The notes under the pieces were generated by a model that worked only from the letters and a program-made list of their open reading frames with translations, ran no database searches and had not been told where the DNA came from. From an uncultured Litoreibacter sp. (GTDB taxonomy: Bacteria > Pseudomonadota > Alphaproteobacteria > Rhodobacterales > Rhodobacteraceae), in contig CANLOU010000003.1 of NCBI GenBank assembly GCA_947492995.1, positions 496,001 to 560,000 of the forward strand: DNA of 64,000 nucleotides, written 5' to 3'. The stretch's first letter is position 1; the number at the start of each line of letters is the position of its first letter. Below are positions 31,901-40,020 of the stretch, piece by piece. The position numbers and the translations under genes were made by a program.

Positions 31901-32493
31901 CGGGGCATCCACTGGACGACTATGTTCTGGCGCTGAAGCGCAAACGCGTGTCCACGCTGGCGGAGATCGAAGAAAAGGTGCAGGCCGGGGCCTTGGTGAC
32001 CAAGCTTGGGGCAACGATCTCTGGCAGGCAGGAGCGCAAGTCTGCCCGAGGCAACCGTTTTGCCTTCGTGCAGGGCTCAGACCCCACCGGCATGTTCGAG
32101 GTGACGGTGTTTTCGGATACGCTGGAACAGGCGGGCGCGCATCTTGTGCCCGGAAGCAATGTCGTTTTGACGGTCGAGGCGACTTACGAATCTGAGCAGC
32201 TCAAGCTGCTGTGTCGCGGCGCGCAGCCAATTGATGGCGCGGTTGATGCGGGATCCATGGGGTTGAAGATATTTGTGGAAGACGACGCGGTGATTGGTTC
32301 AATCGCGTCAGTGTTGGAACGCTCAGGGCAGGACAAATCCATCCGGGCTCGCGGTCCCGTATCGCTATGTCTGATGAACCCGGAGTTGCCCGGCGAAGTG
32401 GAAGTCTCCTTGGGCGATGCGTTTGCGGTCAATCCAAAGGTCAAGGGGGCGATCAAGTCGCTGGGTGGTGTGGTGATGGTAGAGGAAATTTGA
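28984..32493 (+). CDS. dnaE: DNA polymerase III subunit alpha
   Basis: [65 protein letters not shown]. Confidence 0.98.
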   Translation: [1169 protein letters not shown]

Positions 32494-32498
32494 GCGGT

Positions 32499-32546
32499 AA
32501 GATTTTTCGATCGAAAAATCTTGAAAATTCTTCGTAGAAGAATTTT
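32499..32546. terminator. Tandem hairpins between convergent dnaE and slyX
   Basis: Perfect 24-bp palindrome AAGATTTTTCGATCGAAAAATCTT (32499-32522) followed by AAAATTCTTC-GTA-GAAGAATTTT (32524-32546). Confidence 0.7.
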
Positions 32547-32552
32547 ACGTCT

Positions 32553-32756
32553 CTAGTAATGCGGAGGTCGCTCGTCGCCCAGAACGACATGACCACCAGC
32601 ATCTTGCTGACGCTCCGCTTCTCGCTCCATCAATGTGCGCACACGATGGGTCAGCAGCGAAATTTCTTTTTCCTGCCGGGCGACGACATCCGACATCTCC
32701 TCGACCATGCGTGTCAGGTGAGCCAGTTGTTCTTCAAATTGAGTGGTCTGGGACAT
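32553..32756 (-). CDS. slyX: SlyX family protein
   Basis: [67 protein letters not shown]; characteristic C-terminal PPHY. Confidence 0.9.
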   Translation of the reverse strand: MSQTTQFEEQLAHLTRMVEEMSDVVARQEKEISLLTHRVRTLMEREAERQQDAGGHVVLGDERPPHY

Positions 32757-32838
32757 AGCCCCCATGTGGCAGGTTGCTTGTCTTGCGTCCAGCCCTTCGC
32801 TATTGCGGCCTTTAAGTTTTACATCAGGACCAAAGCCC

Positions 32839-34305
32839 ATGGCCAAAGTGAGAAAGCAGCCCCGTCCAAAGGCGGAAACCCCCAAAGGGTTTCGCGACTA
32901 TTTCGGCGCGGAAGTGGCGCAGCGCAAGGCGATGCTGGATCAGATTACAGCTGTCTATCAGCTTTATGGCTTTGACGCGCTGGAAAGTTCGGCGGTCGAA
33001 ACGGTGGAGGCTCTGGGCAAGTTCCTGCCAGATGTGGACCGCCCCAACGAGGGCGTGTTTGCCTGGCAGGAAGACGAGGCCGATTGGCTTGCCCTGCGCT
33101 ATGATCTGACCGCGCCGTTGGCGCGCGTCTTTGCCCAGCACCGCAACGACTTACCAACGCCCTATCGCCGTTTTGCCATGGGGCCGGTCTGGCGCAACGA
33201 AAAGCCCGGGCCAGGGCGGTTCCGGCAGTTTTATCAATGCGACGCGGATACGGTCGGGTCGGGCTCGGTCGCGGCGGATGCCGAGATTTGCGCGATGTTG
33301 TCGGACGTCCTGGAGGCCGTCGGTATCCCACGTGGCGACTATCTGGTGCGGGTTAACAACCGCAAGGTGTTGAACGGCGTGTTGGAGGTCATGGGGCTTG
33401 CCGACGACCCACGCCGCGACGACGTGCTGCGCACCATCGACAAGTTTGACAAGGTGGGGGAGCGCGGCGTGCGCGAATTGCTGACCACCGGTCGCACTGA
33501 CGCTTCGGGTGCCGAGATCGACGGCGTGGGGCTCAGCGACGCGCAGGCCGGCCCGGTGCTCGCCTTCTTGACCGCCAAGCAGGACAAGACCGAAGACACG
33601 CTGGCGCGGCTGCAGGACGCAGTCGGCGAGAGCGCGATCGGGACGGACGGCGTCAATGAATTGCGCCAAATCGGCGACTTGCTGAGCGCTCAGGGCTACG
33701 GCGCGGACCGGATCGAGATCGACCCGTCGGTCGTGCGCGGCTTGGGCTATTACACCGGCCCCGTCTACGAGGCCGAGCTGACTTTTGAGATCACCGACGA
33801 GAAAGGCCGTCCGCGCCAATTTGGCTCGGTCGCGGGCGGCGGGCGGTATGACGATCTGGTCAAGCGTTTCACCGGGCAGGAAGTGCCCGCCACGGGCGTC
33901 TCCATCGGAGTGGACCGGCTGCTGGCGGCGCTGCACGCCAAAGGCCGCATGGACAAGGCCACGGTTGGGCCCGTTGTGGTCACCGTCATGGACCGCGCCC
34001 GCATGTCGGACTATCAAAGCATGGTCGGCGAGCTGCGCGCCGCGGGCATCCGCGCGGAAGTCTATCTTGGCAACCCAAAGAATTTCGGGAACCAGTTGAA
34101 ATATGCCGACAAGCGCAACGCGCCCGTTGCGGTGATCGCGGGCTCCGACGAGTTTGACGCGGGCGTCGTACAGATCAAGGACCTTGTGCTGGGGGCCAAG
34201 ATTGCTGAGACCGCCACCCATGAGGAATGGAAGGAGCAGCCCGCGCAGTTCGAGATCAAGCGCGCTGATCTGGTCGCGGAAGTTCGCAAGATACTGGACG
34301 TGTAG
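32839..34305 (+). CDS. hisS: Histidine--tRNA ligase
   Basis: Start [33 protein letters not shown]; class II aaRS motifs ([22 protein letters not shown]). Confidence 0.96.
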   Translation: MAKVRKQPRPKAETPKGFRDYFGAEVAQRKAMLDQITAVYQLYGFDALESSAVETVEALGKFLPDVDRPNEGVFAWQEDEADWLALRYDLTAPLARVFAQHRNDLPTPYRRFAMGPVWRNEKPGPGRFRQFYQCDADTVGSGSVAADAEICAMLSDVLEAVGIPRGDYLVRVNNRKVLNGVLEVMGLADDPRRDDVLRTIDKFDKVGERGVRELLTTGRTDASGAEIDGVGLSDAQAGPVLAFLTAKQDKTEDTLARLQDAVGESAIGTDGVNELRQIGDLLSAQGYGADRIEIDPSVVRGLGYYTGPVYEAELTFEITDEKGRPRQFGSVAGGGRYDDLVKRFTGQEVPATGVSIGVDRLLAALHAKGRMDKATVGPVVVTVMDRARMSDYQSMVGELRAAGIRAEVYLGNPKNFGNQLKYADKRNAPVAVIAGSDEFDAGVVQIKDLVLGAKIAETATHEEWKEQPAQFEIKRADLVAEVRKILDV

Positions 34306-35394
34306 ATGCCCGCGAAATCTGACATAAAGGCGGAGGCTGCGCGGCTGTTTTCGGCCTTTCAGCTGGCGGGCGCGATGCCGGTGGAAACCGACTTGCTGCA
34401 ACCCTCAGATCTGCTGCTGGACCTGTATGGTGAGGACATCCGGGCGCGGGCCTATGTGACCTCGGATGCGATCCGGGGCGAGCAGATGCTGCGGCCTGAT
34501 TTTACGGTGCCCATCGTGCAGTCCCACATGAAAGACGGCGCGGAGCCCGCGCGCTACACCTATATGGGGGACGTCTTTCGCAAGCAGGATGCGGGGACGG
34601 GCCGCGCCAGCGAATATATGCAGGTGGGCTACGAGGTGTTTGACCGCGCGGACCCCGCTGCCGCGGATGCGGAAGTGTTTGCGCTTTTTGCCGATGTTTT
34701 GAAGGACGCGCCACTGCAGGCCTCGGTCGGGGATATTGGTATCTTGATTGCGGCGGTTCAGGGCCTGACCACGTCTGATCGACGCCGCGCGGCGTTGATG
34801 CGCCACATCTGGCGGCCCAAGCGGTTCCGGGCGTTGCTGGATCGGTTTGCGGGGCGGGCTGACATGCCGCCGGGTCGGGTGGAGTTGATCGGGGCATTGG
34901 AAGGCCTGGACGTCGACCAGATCGTGCAAGGGGCGGGGCCGGAGATCGGGCTGCGCAGCGCCCCCGAGGTTTCGGCCCGGCTGAATGCGTTGCGTGAGGA
35001 CATGCAGGTGGGCCCCATTCCGGCGGAAGAACTGGACGCCGTCAGCGCCTTGTTGGCGCTGTCCACGAGCGCGGAGCGGGCGGCGGGTGAGTTGGCTGAC
35101 ATTGCCACTCGCTTTGGGGCCATCAAGTCTGCGGCGCAGGGCTTTGCACAGCGGCTGAACGCTTTGAAGGCGCGGGGCGTTGACGTGGGCGCGGTGGCCT
35201 ATGAAGGCTCATACGGGCGGACCTCGATGGAATATTACGACGGATTCGTCTTCGGGTTCGCGGTGAACGGGTCCGCGCCTGTGGCCTCGGGCGGGCGCTA
35301 TGACGCGCTGACCCGGGTGCTGGGGCAGGGGCGGGAGATCCCTGCCGTGGGCGGGGTGATCCGGCCGGAACTGTTGTTGGAGGTCCGCTCATGA
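34306..35394 (+). CDS. hisZ: ATP phosphoribosyltransferase regulatory subunit
   Basis: HisRS-like paralogue immediately between hisS and hisG. Confidence 0.93.
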   Translation: MPAKSDIKAEAARLFSAFQLAGAMPVETDLLQPSDLLLDLYGEDIRARAYVTSDAIRGEQMLRPDFTVPIVQSHMKDGAEPARYTYMGDVFRKQDAGTGRASEYMQVGYEVFDRADPAAADAEVFALFADVLKDAPLQASVGDIGILIAAVQGLTTSDRRRAALMRHIWRPKRFRALLDRFAGRADMPPGRVELIGALEGLDVDQIVQGAGPEIGLRSAPEVSARLNALREDMQVGPIPAEELDAVSALLALSTSAERAAGELADIATRFGAIKSAAQGFAQRLNALKARGVDVGAVAYEGSYGRTSMEYYDGFVFGFAVNGSAPVASGGRYDALTRVLGQGREIPAVGGVIRPELLLEVRS

Positions 35395-36083
35395 GCCTGA
35401 AGCTGGGCGTGCCCTCGAAGGGGCGGTTGATGGAGGACACGTTTGCCTGGTTCGGCGCGCGGGGCATCACGTTGGAGCGGACGGGGTCGGACCGTGAATA
35501 TGCCGGCGCCGTGTCGGGTGCGCAGGGCGTCGAGCTGATCTTGATGAGCGCGGGCGAGATCCCGCGTGAGCTGGCGGCGGGGCGGATTGATCTGGGGGTG
35601 ACGGGCACCGATCTGGTGCGCGAGAAGATCGCGCTGTGGCCGGAGCAGATTGAGACGCTGGTCGAGCTGGGGTTCGGGTTTGCGGACCTGATTATTGCGG
35701 TGCCCCGGTTCTGGGCGGATGTGTCCACCTTGGATGATCTGGACGCGGTGGCGGCGTCTTTCAGAGCCAAGCACGGGTTCCGGCTGAGGATCGCCACGAA
35801 ATATCACCGGCTGGTGCGCGAGCATCTCAAAGAGGCGGGCGTGGCGGACTATCAGCTGGTGGACAGCCAAGGGGCCACGGAGGGCACGATCAAGAACGGG
35901 ACGGCGGAGGCTGTGGCCGATATTACCTCTACGGGTGCGACGCTGGAGGCCAACCATTTGAAGGTTTTGGGGGGCGATCCCGTTTTGAAATCCCAGGCGA
36001 CGTTATTTGCCTCCAAGACCTCTGAATTGAGCGGTGATGATCGGACTGCCTTGGTGGGTTTGAAGGCCAAACTGGGGCTTTGA
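35391..36083 (+). CDS. hisG: ATP phosphoribosyltransferase catalytic subunit
   Basis: LKLGVPSKGRLMEDT; GRIDLGVTGTDLVRE; short-form HisG. Confidence 0.95.
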   Translation: MSLKLGVPSKGRLMEDTFAWFGARGITLERTGSDREYAGAVSGAQGVELILMSAGEIPRELAAGRIDLGVTGTDLVREKIALWPEQIETLVELGFGFADLIIAVPRFWADVSTLDDLDAVAASFRAKHGFRLRIATKYHRLVREHLKEAGVADYQLVDSQGATEGTIKNGTAEAVADITSTGATLEANHLKVLGGDPVLKSQATLFASKTSELSGDDRTALVGLKAKLGL

Positions 36084-36092
36084 GGCGCGGTC

Positions 36093-36165
36093 CGACGCAT
36101 GCGTCGGATTTTCTAAACCTTTGATATTGAATGATTCCATTTGGAATTTTAAGAGGTCATTAACC
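36093..36165 (+). repeat. 73-bp intergenic repeat, copy 2 (palindrome ... TTAA-N7-TTAACC)
   Basis: See copy 1; here the palindrome extends to TCCGACGCATGCGTCGGA (36091-36108). Confidence 0.7.
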
Positions 36166-36246
36166 TGAGATGAGCGCCTTGCGGCGCGCGTGATGTTTTT
36201 GCGTTCTTGGGGAGGTTCCCTCCCCGCCACGCGGGCATCCCCTTGA

Positions 36247-36268
36247 GAGTATTTCTGCCAAAACGAAG
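36247..36268 (+). repeat. 22-bp repeat GAGTATTTCTGCCAAAACGAAG, intergenic copy
   Basis: Identical to the reverse complement of 24961-24982; near-identical to 38475-38497. Confidence 0.8.
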
Positions 36269-36282
36269 CTGTGTGGGCGTGG

Positions 36283-36711
36283 TTAGCGCACGCCTATATC
36301 GGCCAGCGCCGCGCTGAGTTGCGGGGGGAGGGATTGTTCGCGGGCGCGGTGGGCTGGCAGGTCTGCGGGGGCGTCTTCGGGCTTGAGGTAGCGCCAGCCC
36401 TGAAAGGGGCGTTTGGTCATGTTCTCGACGCGGATAAGCTGCTGGTCAAAGACCAGCGCGCAGCGGCGGATGCCGTCTCCGCGGTCATATTCATCGAGGC
36501 GCAGGATTTTCTGGCGTGCTTGCACGACGCCTTTGATAACCCAGTAGATTGAGCCGCCATTGAGGATTTCGGCTTCGCGTTTGGGCCACATGCGGGTGAC
36601 ATGGCGCGGGTTGCCATCCGCGCCTTTGGGGCGCGGGCTGTCTTGCCAGTCCTGCAAGCCCTCGACGGTTTCCGTGCCGACGGATAGCTTAATTAAATTT
36701 ACATACGACAT
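36283..36711 (-). CDS. DUF1489 family protein
   Basis: Start MSYVNLIKLSVGTETVEGLQDWQ...HVTRMWPKREAEILNGGSIYWVIKGVVQARQKIL, the typical DUF1489 pattern. Confidence 0.85.
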   Translation of the reverse strand: MSYVNLIKLSVGTETVEGLQDWQDSPRPKGADGNPRHVTRMWPKREAEILNGGSIYWVIKGVVQARQKILRLDEYDRGDGIRRCALVFDQQLIRVENMTKRPFQGWRYLKPEDAPADLPAHRAREQSLPPQLSAALADIGVR

Positions 36712-36792
36712 GCTCGACGCCCCCAATGCGTGCTATATATAGTAGAGGCCTGCTGCCCGACTTCAACTCGAATCCAGACGAAAGCCACTGCC

Positions 36793-39066
36793 ATGAGCCG
36801 TTTTGCTGCCCCCATTGCCGACCAGATCTGGGACATGAAATACCGCTTCAAGGAAGCCGATGGCACGCCGATTGATGTAACGGTGGAAGACAGCTGGAAA
36901 CGGATTGCGGGCGCTTTGGCGGCTCCCGAGGCTGACCCGTCAGCGTGGTCGGCCAAGTTTTACGACGCGTTGGAAGATTTCAAATATCTGCCTGCTGGCC
37001 GGATCACGGCTGGCGCGGGGACCGAGCGGAGCGTGACGCTGTTCAATTGCTTTGTCATGGGCACCGTGCCGGATTCCATGGGCGGCATTTTTGACATGCT
37101 CAAGGAAGCCGCGCTGACGATGCAGCAAGGTGGCGGGATCGGCTATGATTTTTCGACCATCCGGCCCAAGGGCGCGGGCGTCAAAGGCGTGGCGGCGGAT
37201 GCGTCCGGGCCGCTGAGTTTTATGGATGTGTGGGACGCGATGTGCCGCACGATCATGTCGGCGGGATCGCGGCGCGGCGCGATGATGGCCACGATGCGCT
37301 GCGACCACCCCGATATTGAGGATTTCATCACCGCCAAACAGGATGCGGCGCGGCTGCGGATGTTCAATCTGAGCGTGCTGGTCACCGATGATTTCATGGA
37401 TGCGGTGAAGGCGGAAGAGTCCTGGGATCTGGTCTTTGGCGGCGAGGTGGTGCGGACCGTCAAGGCGTTGGATTTGTGGAACCTGATTATGCGGTCCACC
37501 TATGATTTCGCGGAACCCGGCGTGATCTTCATCGACCGGATCAATGCCGCGAATAACCTGAACTATTGCGAGACGATTGCCGCGACCAACCCTTGCGGGG
37601 AGCAGCCATTGCCGCCCTATGGCGCGTGTTTGCTGGGGTCGATCAATCTGGCACGCCTGGTGGCGGAGCCGTTTGAGCCGCATGCGGAGCTGGACATTGA
37701 GGCCTTGGATGATCTGGTGCGCACCGCCGTGCGGATGATGGACAATGTGGTAGATGCGTCAAAATTCCCGTTGGAAGCGCAACGGCAGGAGGCCTTGGCC
37801 AAGCGCCGCATCGGGTTGGGTGTCACGGGGCTGGCGGACGCGCTGTTGATGGTGGGGTCGCGCTATGGATCGCAGGAGGCGGCGCGTCTGACGGACCGCT
37901 GGTTGCATGCCATCGCCCGCGCCGCATATCTGGCCTCTGTCGATTTGGCCAAGGAGAAGGGCGCGTTCCCGTTATTTGACGCGGACGCCTATTTGGCGTC
38001 GGGCGCGATGCAGGATATGGACGCGGACGTGCGCGACGCCATTGCGGAGCACGGCATTCGCAACGCGTTGCTGACCTCGATTGCGCCGACGGGGACGATT
38101 TCTTTGTATGCGGGGAATGTGTCGAGTGGCATCGAGCCGGTCTTTGCTTATGCGTATACGCGCAAGGTGTTGCAGAAGGATGGCTCGCGCACCGAGGAAG
38201 AGGTTGTCGATTACGCGGTGCAGCTGTGGCGCGAGAAGTTTGGCGATGTGGACCTGCCGGACCATTTTGTGAACGCGCAGACATTGGCGCCCCTAGACCA
38301 TGTGCGGATGCAGGCGGCGGCGCAGAAATGGGTGGACTCGAGCATTTCGAAGACCATCAACTGCCCCGAGGATATCAGCTTTGACGATTTCAAAGAGGTC
38401 TACATGGCCGCCTGGGATCAGGGCTGCAAAGGCTGCACGACCTACCGGCCCAATGATGTGACAGGGTCGGTTTTGAGTATTTCCAGCCAAAACGAAGCGG
38501 AAGATGACAAACCCGTGGCCGTCCCTGAAGGGGGCGAGGTGGTGTATATGTCCGAGCCTTTGGACCGCCCTTCGGAATTGGAAGGCCAGACCTACAAGGT
38601 GAAGTGGCCGGACAGCGAGCACGCGCTTTACATCACGGTGAACGACATTGTGCTGAACGGGCATCGGCGGCCGTTTGAGGTGTTTATCAACTCCAAGAAC
38701 ATGGAGCATTTTGCGTGGACGGTGGCGCTGACGCGGATGATCTCGGCGGTGTTCAGGCGCGGGGGCGACGTGTCCTTCGTGGTGGAAGAGCTGAAGGCCG
38801 TGTTTGACCCGCGCGGCGGGGCCTGGGTGAAGGGCAAATACATCCCGTCCATTCTGGCGGCCATTGGCGGGGTGATCGAGCAGCACATGATCGCCACGGG
38901 CTTCATCGCGGGCGAGGGGCTGGGGCTGAAATCCGACCCGTCGGCGGATGTGGTGGCCGTGGGCGAGCGGCGCGGCAAGGCCTGCCCCAGCTGCGGGCAA
39001 TATGACCTGCGCATGGTTGAGGGCTGCATGACCTGCGCGTCGTGCGGCCATTCTAAATGCGGGTAG
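36793..39066 (+). CDS. nrdJ: Adenosylcobalamin-dependent ribonucleoside-diphosphate reductase
   Basis: Start MSRFAAPIADQIWDMKYRFKEADGTPIDVTVEDSWKRIAGALA; NPCGEQPLPPYGACLLGSINL; C-terminal CPSCGQYDLRMVEGCMTCASCGHSKCG. Confidence 0.95.
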   Translation: MSRFAAPIADQIWDMKYRFKEADGTPIDVTVEDSWKRIAGALAAPEADPSAWSAKFYDALEDFKYLPAGRITAGAGTERSVTLFNCFVMGTVPDSMGGIFDMLKEAALTMQQGGGIGYDFSTIRPKGAGVKGVAADASGPLSFMDVWDAMCRTIMSAGSRRGAMMATMRCDHPDIEDFITAKQDAARLRMFNLSVLVTDDFMDAVKAEESWDLVFGGEVVRTVKALDLWNLIMRSTYDFAEPGVIFIDRINAANNLNYCETIAATNPCGEQPLPPYGACLLGSINLARLVAEPFEPHAELDIEALDDLVRTAVRMMDNVVDASKFPLEAQRQEALAKRRIGLGVTGLADALLMVGSRYGSQEAARLTDRWLHAIARAAYLASVDLAKEKGAFPLFDADAYLASGAMQDMDADVRDAIAEHGIRNALLTSIAPTGTISLYAGNVSSGIEPVFAYAYTRKVLQKDGSRTEEEVVDYAVQLWREKFGDVDLPDHFVNAQTLAPLDHVRMQAAAQKWVDSSISKTINCPEDISFDDFKEVYMAAWDQGCKGCTTYRPNDVTGSVLSISSQNEAEDDKPVAVPEGGEVVYMSEPLDRPSELEGQTYKVKWPDSEHALYITVNDIVLNGHRRPFEVFINSKNMEHFAWTVALTRMISAVFRRGGDVSFVVEELKAVFDPRGGAWVKGKYIPSILAAIGGVIEQHMIATGFIAGEGLGLKSDPSADVVAVGERRGKACPSCGQYDLRMVEGCMTCASCGHSKCG
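38475..38497 (+). repeat. Copy of the GAGTATTT..GCCAAAACGAAG repeat inside nrdJ
   Basis: GAGTATTTCCAGCCAAAACGAAG; encodes part of the linker SVLSISSQNEAEDDK. Confidence 0.7.
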
Positions 39067-39126
39067 GGGCCAAATGCGGGGCATTTTCTGCGGGAACTCC
39101 GGCCTGAGATGCGCTAACCATTTGGG

Positions 39127-40020
39127 ATGAGCGTGAAACCCTCCAAGACGTGGTCGATCTGGCGGGACTCCGTGTTGGGGGTCTGGGGCCAGATTGAGGA
39201 GCAGAACCTGAGCCTGATCTCGGCGGGGATCGCGTTTTTCGGGATGCTGGCGATTTTCCCGGGGCTGGCGGCGGTGATTGCCATCTTTGGGCTGGTGGCG
39301 GACCCCGTGGTCATCCAGGACCAGATCAACCTGCTGCGCGGCATCGTGCCGGACGACATCTACACCCTGATCGACGCCCAGCTGCGCCGCATCGGCACGG
39401 CGCGGGGGGAGACGCTGGGCTGGACCACCTTCATCTCCATCTTGCTGGCGCTTTGGTCGGCGCGCGCGGGCGTGGGCGCGATGATGCGGGGGCTGAACAC
39501 CATTTACCGCTCGCCCAACCGCAGCTTCCTGATGGCCTATGTGGCGGCGTTTACGCTGACGCTGACCTTGGTGATGGTGGCGCTGGTGGCGGGGGCGGCG
39601 GTCGTGGTGACCCCGATTGTCGTGGCGTTCCTGCCACTGACATTGGAGACCATCGGGTGGATCGACATGGTGCGCTGGACGGCGGCCATTTTTGTGATCA
39701 ATTTCGGGATTTCGCTGATCTACCGCTACGGGCCGCGCAAGCGGGACGGCAAGCGGGCGTCCTGGCTGACACCGGGCGCGGTGTTTGCGGTGGTGATGTG
39801 GGCGGGGGCGTCCTACGCGTTTTCGGAATATCTGGCGAATTTCGGGCGGTATAACGAGGTATATGGCTCCATCGGGGCCGTTGTGGCGTTGCTGATGTGG
39901 CTGTATCTGAGCGCGTTTTTGGTGCTGCTGGGGGGCGCGCTGAACGCGCAGATTGAGCGGCGCACGGAGGCGGCGGAGGCGATGGAGCAGATCAGCCAGA
40001 GGCAGGAGGACGCGCCATGA
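39127..40020 (+). CDS. YihY/BrkB family inner membrane protein
   Basis: LSLISAGIAFFGMLAIFPGLAAVIAIFGL; YRYGPRKRDGKRASWLTPGAVFAVVMW; SIGAVVALLMWLYLSAFLVLLGGALNAQIERR. Confidence 0.95.
   Translation: MSVKPSKTWSIWRDSVLGVWGQIEEQNLSLISAGIAFFGMLAIFPGLAAVIAIFGLVADPVVIQDQINLLRGIVPDDIYTLIDAQLRRIGTARGETLGWTTFISILLALWSARAGVGAMMRGLNTIYRSPNRSFLMAYVAAFTLTLTLVMVALVAGAAVVVTPIVVAFLPLTLETIGWIDMVRWTAAIFVINFGISLIYRYGPRKRDGKRASWLTPGAVFAVVMWAGASYAFSEYLANFGRYNEVYGSIGAVVALLMWLYLSAFLVLLGGALNAQIERRTEAAEAMEQISQRQEDAP

Noticed and set aside
33151-34401. 416-aa minus-strand ORF
   Set aside because: Antisense shadow of hisS; His/Arg/Gln-rich low-complexity translation.
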